A stretch of 7,627 bases of DNA from Holosporales bacterium (GTDB lineage: Bacteria; Pseudomonadota; Alphaproteobacteria; UBA3830; JAIRMZ01), in contig JAIRST010000056.1 of the NCBI GenBank assembly GCA_031255325.1, positions 1 to 7,627 on the forward strand, in the 5' to 3' direction. A model generated the notes under the pieces. It was not told where the DNA came from. It searched no databases and saw nothing but the letters and a program-made list of their open reading frames with translations. How positions within the stretch are numbered: position 1 is the first letter of the stretch; each line of letters begins with the position of its first letter. The position numbers and the translations under genes are program-made. Positions 1 to 6,500 of the stretch are shown piece by piece.

Positions 1-16
1 TTCCAAATAATGTCAT
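1..16 (-). CDS. Start of a divergent gene, 5' end only
   Basis: Read on the minus strand, an ATG at 16-14 is followed by codons for T-L-F-G before the window ends. A GGAGG (GGAGGA when read through 28-23) lies upstream with a 7-nt spacer from the GGAGG to the ATG, which is near ideal. The same frame has a TGA at 43-41 and no other usable start between it and the ATG, so the start is unambiguous if the gene is real. Only five codons are visible, so no product can be assigned. Being divergent from tssK, it may be another T6SS gene or a regulator, but that is inference from position alone. Confidence 0.5.
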
Positions 17-22
17 AATATG

Positions 23-28
23 TCCTCC
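23..28 (-). promoter_or_regulatory. Ribosome binding site of the divergent gene
   Basis: The minus strand reads GGAGGA here, 6 to 7 nt before the ATG at 16-14. This is a strong match to the Shine-Dalgarno consensus and is the main reason to believe a leftward gene starts at the window edge. Confidence 0.5.
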
Positions 29-186
29 ACTCTCCTCAAATCATCCCATCCCTTATCTTCACTTAGGATAATTTGAAATGCTTAAAAAAATGTTACCACA
101 CTGGAAAATATCCCGCTCAATACTGCAATTTTATAAATAAACTCCTCTCAACATTCCCTCCCCCTCCTCCCATAAATTACTTCCCA

Positions 187-265
187 ACTGCTCCTCCCCC
201 CCCTTAACTGTAAACATCTTATTAACCAACGCTCCCTAATCTGCTCGGAAGAAGGGAGGAGTAGT
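187..265 (+). promoter_or_regulatory. Possible hairpin hiding the tssK ribosome binding site
   Basis: Positions 187-198 (ACTGCTCCTCCC) pair with 254-265 (GGGAGGAGTAGT) over 12 bp, with one G-U wobble (190 with 262) and a 55-nt loop. The 3' arm contains the whole tssK Shine-Dalgarno and ends 2 nt before the ATG. If the transcript starts upstream of 187, this stem would block ribosome entry and could be opened by a protein, a small RNA or temperature. The pairing is seen directly; the regulatory role is inferred. The transcription start is unknown, and a start inside the loop would remove the 5' arm. Confidence 0.4.
254..260 (+). promoter_or_regulatory. Ribosome binding site of tssK
   Basis: GGGAGGA lies 7 nt before the ATG at 268. 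An in-frame TAG at 262-264 rules out any earlier start, so this site fixes the tssK start. It lies wholly inside the 3' arm of the predicted 187-265 hairpin. Confidence 0.85.
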
Positions 266-267
266 GT

Positions 268-1575
268 ATGGTGGCGCCTTTTGAGAATCCAATTTCCTTG
301 GCTGTTCAATGGCATGAAGGGATGCTGCTATCTCCACAGCATTTTCAGCTGGAATCCGCTCGATTTAGTGCGCTGGTCAGCTATTATTTCCGCATAGCAC
401 GTCCTGATGCTTATGGTCTTTATGACTTTAAAATTGATATAGCTGCCCTTTCTGCTGGTACTGTGCGCCTTCTCTCTTTAGAAGCCATTTTTCCCGACGG
501 GCTGTTGGTTCAGTACGATGCCGCACAAGAAAATTCTGTTGCCTATGATTTAAAACCCCTCTTGCAAGCGTCTAGCGGAACATCCCTCCGTCTATATGCG
601 GCTGTTACAAGGCGGCGTTCCGAAGTAGATGGCGCTCAAGATACGTACCCTCGCTACGCTTCTTTGGAAGGAGAAGAAGTTTGTGATGACAATACGGGAG
701 ATAATCCCATACGCATTCCGCGGTTGCGTCCCATTTTGCGCCTTCTGACAGAACAAGAACTTTCCGGACGATTTTCTGCTTTTCCGCTTCTTGAGCTGAT
801 ACCAGATGACAAAGGGCCTACGCTCACATCCTATATTCCCCCTTGCCTATATGCTTCCGAATCTCTGAAGGATATTTGCCGAGAAATGATTAAAGCCTTG
901 CGGGAGAAAATAAATTACTTTTCCGAGCGGCGCTATGCGCTGTCTGCCGAAGGTGCGGCCATACTACGCCCTCTTGTGCAAGGGGTTCTGCCTCTTGAGG
1001 CCCTTCTTTTGGCAAAGGATCTTTCTCCTTTTACGCTCTATCAAGCAGCTTTAAGCACAGCTGCCCATGCGCTTAGCCTTACACCAGGCCAATATCTGGC
1101 AGGGTTGCCAGAATATCAGCATGAAAATTTATACGCCGTTTTTACAGAACTTTACGATCGTCTTCAGCTGGCCATGGAAAGCTTAAAACAAGCCTATGCT
1201 ACGATTCCTTTTGAGAAAGAAGGTGATGGTTTCCGATTAAGGATGGATCCTTCTTGGTTAGAGCAGCATACACTTATCGTCGGATTCAGAAAATCTCCAG
1301 AAATGAACGAAAGGGATCTTCTCGATTGGATGCGTGGTGCGCAAATCGCAGCACCATCGAAAATAACGACTGTGAAAGATAATCGCGTTCTAGGAGCCGC
1401 CAGGAAAATTGTATCTGCAGAAGGGGAACTTGGTATTACCGCTCCTCAAGACGTTATTTTATTGTCCATTGATCCAAAGAGTTCATATCTAGGCACGCGA
1501 GAAGACCTATGTATCTTTAATGCAGGAAAGCCTCATGCCTGTCCTCAGGCGGCCGCGCTGTATGTGCGCACCTAA
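268..1575 (+). CDS. tssK: TssK, type VI secretion baseplate adaptor
   Basis: TssK (ImpJ/VasE family) is a cytoplasmic trimer that joins the T6SS baseplate to the TssL-TssM membrane complex. At 435 residues this one has about the usual family length. The family signature WHEGMLLSPQHFQ is at residues 15-27, near the N-terminus as expected. It is followed by the typical G-L-Y start of the N-terminal shell-like domain near residue 50 and by the PDG motif at 76-78. A stretch around residues 125-175 (YPRY, then IPRLRPILRLL) also fits the family. The C-terminal part, from about residue 325 (LIVGFRKSP), corresponds to the domain that in studied TssK proteins contacts the membrane complex. There is no signal peptide or membrane segment. 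It is the first gene of the rightward operon. An in-frame stop lies 4 nt upstream of the ATG, so this is the earliest start. Confidence 0.97.
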   Translation: MVAPFENPISLAVQWHEGMLLSPQHFQLESARFSALVSYYFRIARPDAYGLYDFKIDIAALSAGTVRLLSLEAIFPDGLLVQYDAAQENSVAYDLKPLLQASSGTSLRLYAAVTRRRSEVDGAQDTYPRYASLEGEEVCDDNTGDNPIRIPRLRPILRLLTEQELSGRFSAFPLLELIPDDKGPTLTSYIPPCLYASESLKDICREMIKALREKINYFSERRYALSAEGAAILRPLVQGVLPLEALLLAKDLSPFTLYQAALSTAAHALSLTPGQYLAGLPEYQHENLYAVFTELYDRLQLAMESLKQAYATIPFEKEGDGFRLRMDPSWLEQHTLIVGFRKSPEMNERDLLDWMRGAQIAAPSKITTVKDNRVLGAARKIVSAEGELGITAPQDVILLSIDPKSSYLGTREDLCIFNAGKPHACPQAAALYVRT

Positions 1576-1580
1576 GGAGG
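1573..1580 (+). promoter_or_regulatory. Consensus ribosome binding site of tssL, on the tssK stop codon
   Basis: TAAGGAGG is an eight-base match to the anti-Shine-Dalgarno complement. Its first three bases are the tssK stop codon. The spacer to the tssL ATG at 1585 is only 4 nt, somewhat short. The arrangement suggests that ribosomes ending tssK can pass straight to tssL. Confidence 0.85.
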
Positions 1581-1584
1581 AAGC

Positions 1585-2343
1585 ATGCTTGAAGCAGAAG
1601 GCAATGCATTTTTAGTTCACTTATTTGATACTTTTTACGAAGACGTGATCGCTTGTCGGAAAATGGCCGAAGAGGAAATGCCTCCCACTCAAGAAGAGTC
1701 TTTAGGGAAAGCTAGCACCTTGTGGGATCGGTTGAATGGTTTTCTTAAAAAGCACACCGTCCTGTGTCTTGAGCAAGGAGGGGATTTCGTCGATGCCTAT
1801 CTTAAGGAAGCGGTGTATATCATGGTAGCTTTGGCTGATGAGGTGTTTTTAAACATCACCTGGCCAGGGCGTCTTTATTGGGAGAAAAACCTTTTAGAAA
1901 CTACTTTTTTCGGCACCCATATAGCCGGTGAAGAGATTTTTCAACGCATCGACCAATTCTTACTTAATCGCGAAAACGTTCTGACAGATATAGCTATTTT
2001 GTATCTCAAGCTTCTTGCATTGGGGTTCAAAGGACAGTATCGCACGCAAGAAGATCAAGGAGAAATTGCCGCCTATAAACAGCGTCTTTATCGCTTTATC
2101 GTGCATGGCGACCCTTCAATAGATTTTTTTGATGCGAAAATTTTTCGTCAAAGTTATCAACCCACACTAATTAGTATTCCTAAACGCGAACTACCTGACC
2201 CATCGTGGTGGCACTATGCTTTTTATGGATTCCTTTTATGCTTCATCTTGGGAACGAGTCTTCTTTGGCGAGCTGAAACAGCTTCCATCGCGCAGCTGGC
2301 GCATACCATCGCAGATATGGCTACGGAAGAGGGACGTTTATGA
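1585..2343 (+). CDS. tssL: TssL, short DotU-type inner-membrane protein
   Basis: TssL (DotU/IcmH family) is a tail-anchored inner-membrane protein whose cytoplasmic domain recruits TssK and the baseplate and which binds TssM. The 252 residues form the usual short type. The cytoplasmic helical domain shows the family motifs ALADEVFL (82-89), a conserved W at 99 in GRLYWEKNLLETTFFGTHIAGEE (about 95-117), and LKLLALGFKGQYR (141-153). One membrane segment lies at about 209-228 after the WW at 208-209. It leaves a periplasmic tail of roughly 24 residues. There is no C-terminal OmpA-like peptidoglycan-binding domain, so any cell-wall anchoring must come from another protein. The gene starts 9 nt after tssK and ends inside the tssM start codon (ATGA at 2340-2343), pointing to one transcript and translational coupling. 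Confidence 0.96.
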   Translation: MLEAEGNAFLVHLFDTFYEDVIACRKMAEEEMPPTQEESLGKASTLWDRLNGFLKKHTVLCLEQGGDFVDAYLKEAVYIMVALADEVFLNITWPGRLYWEKNLLETTFFGTHIAGEEIFQRIDQFLLNRENVLTDIAILYLKLLALGFKGQYRTQEDQGEIAAYKQRLYRFIVHGDPSIDFFDAKIFRQSYQPTLISIPKRELPDPSWWHYAFYGFLLCFILGTSLLWRAETASIAQLAHTIADMATEEGRL

Positions 2344-5300
2344 ATACCCTCTGGGATGCCTCCATAAGTCATCAGCATTCTTTGCCTTATCTTATTTTCA
2401 TTGTTGCTATTATTGGACTTTTGCTTGCCATTTTAATTGGCATGGGGATGGGTGCATTAGCCGATAAGAAATTGAAACAACAGGCGCTAAAAGCGATTCG
2501 GAAAACACCCGCTTCCTCTCATAAGCCAGATGAAGAATCTGTTCCTCTTTTTTCCGGGCGATGGGCGGAGGTTTTGGCACTTCATGATCTGCTGAAAGTA
2601 GGGCCTGTTACACAAACTTTCCTTAAGATTTTAGAAGTTCTCCGCCAGCATACGCATGGAAAAAATTGGCGTTATAAAGTGCCATGGTATCTTCTTGTAG
2701 GCCCTACACAATCAGGAAAAAGTACTCTTGCTGAGAACCTAAGATTTTTGCCTATTCCGGGGTATGATACGCTTGATTCCAAAAGTGCTCCTTTTAGATC
2801 TTTTCTTTTTGAATCAGGCATTTTGATAGAAGCTCCAGGATCTTCCTTAGGCGGTATTGGCACTATAGGGGTTTCCAGCTTGTGGAAACTTTTCGGCCGT
2901 CTTCTGACTTATCTTAGACCACGTAGTCCCATAGAAGGAGTTATCTTAACCCTTCCTTATGATTTACTGGCAGAGGAAGAGTCTTTTCCTGGTCGAAAAG
3001 CCCAGGAAGCACAGCATTTATTTGAGCATTTATGGTGGTTGCAATCCACGATTAATTTGCAAATGCCAGTATACATCATCATTACAAAAAGTGACAAAAT
3101 GCCAGGATTTTCTGCTTTTTATACGCAGCTTTCCCCTGCCGATCGTCAGCAAATTTTTGGCTGGTCTTCTCCATATGATTTGCAAACAGCATTTTCCCCC
3201 TCGTGGGTGGACGAAGCGTTTGATACCTTTCTGCATGGAATCAAGCGCGCTACTTTAGCAATGGCCGCCCATTCTCCTCCTTCAGAAAACTTGGAAAGCG
3301 CGCTTTTTATAAGTCGTGGTATACAAGCTGTTCAAGAAGCGTTACGCACGTATCTTTCCATTCTTTTCCGCCCTTTTTCCGAAGGAACAGGGCTTTTGCT
3401 GCGAGGTGTTTATTTTGTTGGACAAGAAACAAATGCTGTCATCCATAAGCTTCCTTCTGTTGATCTGACCGTACTGGATCCAGAAAATTTTGAAGCCACC
3501 AGTCGAATAGCATTTTTTGGAGAAGAATCTCGTATTTATTTTGCGCAAGATTTATTCGATACAAAAATCTTTCAAGAAACACATCTTGCACGCCCCCTCC
3601 ACTTAGATCTTGTCCATGGCGCAACGAAAGCTACACCGTGGATTCGATCTTTTATGGGGATAAGCGTCGTCTTTCTTCTATGGGGAGGAGAGCACGCATA
3701 TGACACGCTTAAAAAAAAGTCTATTGACCTGGAAAGTACGCTAGGACTCGTACGAGATACACTAACAAAACTTCGCTCTGTTGAAAAACACGTCACAGCA
3801 CCAGAAGACCAAGAACGCCTCAACCGAGAAACATGCCATATGCTTCTTGCAATGAATGCAGCAGATATGCATTTCACCTCTTTTTTTCTGCCTGTTTCCT
3901 GGTTTTCACGTCTTGAAAAACACGTCCAGGAAACACTGGTTTTAGCGTTCGATCATGCTGTACTGCGCGCGATGTACCTTGATTTAACGATGAATGTACG
4001 CACTATTCGTAAAAAAGTTTTAAAGGAGACGCAAAAAGATAAACGTCTTATTGCTGTACTCCCCACAGAAACCGAAGAATATAAGGCGTTCAAGCAATAT
4101 ATTCAAAAATTTCTGGAACTTGAAAAGAGCAGTGCAAGCTATAACTTGCTGCAAAAACGTGAAGATCGTGAACATATTCGCGCTTTGACTTCTTATCTTT
4201 TCCATATTGATTTCAAAGCGACGGGCATCCTAAATGGGCGTAAACCAGATGCGCATGTAAACTTTCAGAAATTTGATATTAAAAAATACGCACCAGAGGC
4301 AAAAATTGTCCTTGCAGAGCTGTATACACGCTTTCTTCTCCGTACGTTCTCAAAGGAAACCTGGGAAGTGATAAATGCCTTGGCTGAAAAGATAACGTAT
4401 CTCGCCTCACTCTTGCATCATCCGACAGCCGAAATTACCGCCACTCAAATAGCCGATTTAGCGGTCAAGATGCAAAGTCTTTTAGACTACACTAAAGATC
4501 TATCTTTAGATTGGTGGGGACATGAACATTTTGACCCGGGTGGAGATTACGTTCAAATCCTCAGTCAGGTGGAAGACTCTGAAGTTTTGGGACATACTTT
4601 TATGCAAAGCCTCTTACGTCAAGGGGAAGAGGCGCTCAAAGATTTCCGACATAGCCTTATTACCCTGGAAACACCCTTAACAGGACGGCTATTTGCCCAC
4701 AAAAAAGGGAATCTCATTCTCGGACCTTCTACAGGGTTTTTACGCCTTGCTCAAGATTTGAAGAAGCTACTCGCAGAACCCTTTATGGTTTCTGCCAAAC
4801 CGAAAGAACTTAAAGTCATCGTTCCTTCTGGGAAAATCCTGTATTGGGACACGCGCATTCTGAAAGAGGCGGCACGTCTTATCGATACATATACAGATTT
4901 TTCCGAGACACGTCTTGATACTTTTGATGAAGAAATGCGTGAAATTTATGGCGATATCGCACACAGAACGCTTACGCCCGTCGTCCTTTCTCTTTCCGCT
5001 CGCGCTCAGCTTTTTGAAGATGCAGATGATGTTCGCATTTCTGCTTCAAGTGTTGAAGAACGTATGCGGATACAAGCTACTAATCTAAAAGAAGCAACGG
5101 CTTATTTTTCTAAAATTTTGCATTTTCTTGAAGGGGTGCGCTCTCGACGGATGTACGATGGGCGTCTAACGGTTCTTATTCTAGAGCAAGTCTATAAATT
5201 GCTTGAGAAAATAGATGATATTCTCGAAGCTGATGGTCCTTATGCCGTTAAAGGCGATATCTTTGCTTCCTGGAATGGGCGGAATCCTGCAAATTATGCT

Positions 5301-6500
5301 GGATTCCAAGTACATGACAACGGACAACTTCAAAACTATCTTTCAACGCAACGGGAGCGCATACGCTTTCTGGCAAAAGAGTTAGCGGAACCTTTGCTTA
5401 CTCTATTAGCTGTCGATTCTCTCCATAAACAAAAGCATAATAACGATTTACTGAACAAATGGCATGATCTTATTAAACAAGTGGATGACTATGAAAAGAA
5501 AAAACCAGGAAATTCCATATCTACTTTGGAAAATTTTGTCGCAACAGACTTGAAAAATGTTGATCCTAAAACCTCAAGAAAAGCCCTGGCTAGCGTTTCA
5601 CAAGAAAGTGGTGATTTCTTTTTAGATCAACGCGCAGATATTGCGCGAGCGCTTTTGTCACGTGCTGAAGAGGTTTCCGCAGAAATGGCTCTTATTTATT
5701 ACCAAGAAATCGCGGAGCACTTTAATTCTACACTCGCGGGGCGTTTTCCTTTCTCTGATGATGTCCGCTCGTTAGAGCCCGATGCGCAAATGCGTTCTAT
5801 TGAAAAACTTGCGCAGCTTTACGATGTATTTGGAGCAGATGCGCAGCTTGCTTTGGAAAGTCAACCTCATTCGACCTGTGATGAAAGGAATGTCTGTGCT
5901 TTTCTTGAAAAGCTCTCTCACGTGTACAAATTTTTAAAGCTCTGGATAGCACACGAAAAAAACCAGGATCCTGCTGCTGCCGTTTTAGGATTCCGCGTGC
6001 AATTCAGAGCTGGGCAAGACCGAGAAACTTTCGGCGAGCATATTGTAGATTGGAAAGTAAAATGGGGGAAAAATGTTATCGATCTTATGTCTCCAGAAAA
6101 GGAGATGACTTGGCATGTAGGGGATCCGATCGATATTGTGTTTCGGTGGGCACAAAACAGCCCGCAAGTACCCGGATTAGATAAAAATAATCCGACGCTA
6201 GGTATTTTCGGGAAAACAGCCTCTTTTTCGTACGGCGGGAAAATGGCGCTTTTCCGTCTCATTGCTGCCCATGCCATTCCTCGACAAGATGCCTCAGGTG
6301 AAGGGATTACCCTAAAATTTACTATTCCGACCATAACAAAAGTTAGAAGAGGAAATTTTCAGTCTTCCGGCAATGCAGTTATTTACATCAAGCTTATCCC
6401 TTTAAAAAGAGAAAAAGATAAATGGATGCCTATAGAATTCCCCGTGTTTCCCTTAAGCGCTCCAGTTATGATCGGCGAGTCTTATGCACACAAAAAATGA
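2340..6500 (+). CDS. tssM: TssM, IcmF-family membrane-complex protein
   Basis: TssM (IcmF/VasK) is the envelope-spanning core of the T6SS membrane complex, joining TssL to outer-membrane TssJ where that exists. At 1386 residues it is on the long side. A membrane segment lies at about 17-40, followed by a basic stretch (DKKLKQQALKAIRK). The NTPase-like domain has Walker A GPTQSGKST (121-129) and a G4-like TKSD (249-252). The usual DTAG of Walker B/switch II reads EAPG (164-167). RPRSPIEGVIL (193-203), LRGVYFVGQETN (354-365) and the FAQDLFDTKIF region (401-411) match family landmarks. A second, short membrane segment lies at about 434-450. The large helical region after it should be periplasmic and ends in an IcmF C-terminal domain with SYGGKMALFRL (1297-1307). 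The start overlaps the tssL stop and has GAGGGA at 2329-2334, 5 nt upstream. Confidence 0.97.
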   Translation: MNTLWDASISHQHSLPYLIFIVAIIGLLLAILIGMGMGALADKKLKQQALKAIRKTPASSHKPDEESVPLFSGRWAEVLALHDLLKVGPVTQTFLKILEVLRQHTHGKNWRYKVPWYLLVGPTQSGKSTLAENLRFLPIPGYDTLDSKSAPFRSFLFESGILIEAPGSSLGGIGTIGVSSLWKLFGRLLTYLRPRSPIEGVILTLPYDLLAEEESFPGRKAQEAQHLFEHLWWLQSTINLQMPVYIIITKSDKMPGFSAFYTQLSPADRQQIFGWSSPYDLQTAFSPSWVDEAFDTFLHGIKRATLAMAAHSPPSENLESALFISRGIQAVQEALRTYLSILFRPFSEGTGLLLRGVYFVGQETNAVIHKLPSVDLTVLDPENFEATSRIAFFGEESRIYFAQDLFDTKIFQETHLARPLHLDLVHGATKATPWIRSFMGISVVFLLWGGEHAYDTLKKKSIDLESTLGLVRDTLTKLRSVEKHVTAPEDQERLNRETCHMLLAMNAADMHFTSFFLPVSWFSRLEKHVQETLVLAFDHAVLRAMYLDLTMNVRTIRKKVLKETQKDKRLIAVLPTETEEYKAFKQYIQKFLELEKSSASYNLLQKREDREHIRALTSYLFHIDFKATGILNGRKPDAHVNFQKFDIKKYAPEAKIVLAELYTRFLLRTFSKETWEVINALAEKITYLASLLHHPTAEITATQIADLAVKMQSLLDYTKDLSLDWWGHEHFDPGGDYVQILSQVEDSEVLGHTFMQSLLRQGEEALKDFRHSLITLETPLTGRLFAHKKGNLILGPSTGFLRLAQDLKKLLAEPFMVSAKPKELKVIVPSGKILYWDTRILKEAARLIDTYTDFSETRLDTFDEEMREIYGDIAHRTLTPVVLSLSARAQLFEDADDVRISASSVEERMRIQATNLKEATAYFSKILHFLEGVRSRRMYDGRLTVLILEQVYKLLEKIDDILEADGPYAVKGDIFASWNGRNPANYAGFQVHDNGQLQNYLSTQRERIRFLAKELAEPLLTLLAVDSLHKQKHNNDLLNKWHDLIKQVDDYEKKKPGNSISTLENFVATDLKNVDPKTSRKALASVSQESGDFFLDQRADIARALLSRAEEVSAEMALIYYQEIAEHFNSTLAGRFPFSDDVRSLEPDAQMRSIEKLAQLYDVFGADAQLALESQPHSTCDERNVCAFLEKLSHVYKFLKLWIAHEKNQDPAAAVLGFRVQFRAGQDRETFGEHIVDWKVKWGKNVIDLMSPEKEMTWHVGDPIDIVFRWAQNSPQVPGLDKNNPTLGIFGKTASFSYGGKMALFRLIAAHAIPRQDASGEGITLKFTIPTITKVRRGNFQSSGNAVIYIKLIPLKREKDKWMPIEFPVFPLSAPVMIGESYAHKK

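Larger units (their letters stand above)
17..267. other. Divergent intergenic region, pyrimidine-rich on the + strand
   Basis: This 251-bp stretch separates the leftward start at 16 from tssK and has no open frame that looks coding. Its + strand is rich in C and T, most strongly at 142-205. It has CCTCC at 24-28, 157-161, 163-167, 166-170 and 193-197, and a run of eight C at 196-203. AT-rich patches lie at 61-140, including TATAAA at 132-137 and seven A at 84-90. It should hold promoters for both directions, but I find no convincing -35/-10 pair on either strand. I see no terminator hairpin with a T run and no tRNA-like fold. Confidence 0.7.

Noticed and set aside
7..24. Imperfect direct repeat ATAATGTC / ATAATATGTC
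   Set aside because: Short and AT-rich, and it overlaps the probable start of the divergent gene; no sign of an operator or attachment site.
65..70. TATCCT on the minus strand as a -10 box for the divergent gene
   Set aside because: The matching -35 position reads ACATTT, so the pair is not convincing.
73..78. TTGAAA as a -35 box on the + strand
   Set aside because: The bases 17 nt downstream (CCACAC) are unlike a -10 box.
102..117. Sigma-54-like GG-N10-GC element (TGG at 102-104, GC at 115-116)
   Set aside because: The spacing fits and T6SS operons can be sigma-54 dependent. However, the positions before GC are CC instead of TT, most other consensus bases are missing, and GG-N10-GC is common by chance.
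132..137. TATAAA as a -10 box for tssK
   Set aside because: No -35-like hexamer lies at a 16-18 nt spacing, and the patch is simply AT-rich. It is kept only as a weak candidate.
5918..6334. 138-codon minus-strand open frame inside tssM
   Set aside because: It lies wholly opposite the conserved C-terminal part of tssM, has no recognisable domain, and is best seen as a shadow of the real gene.
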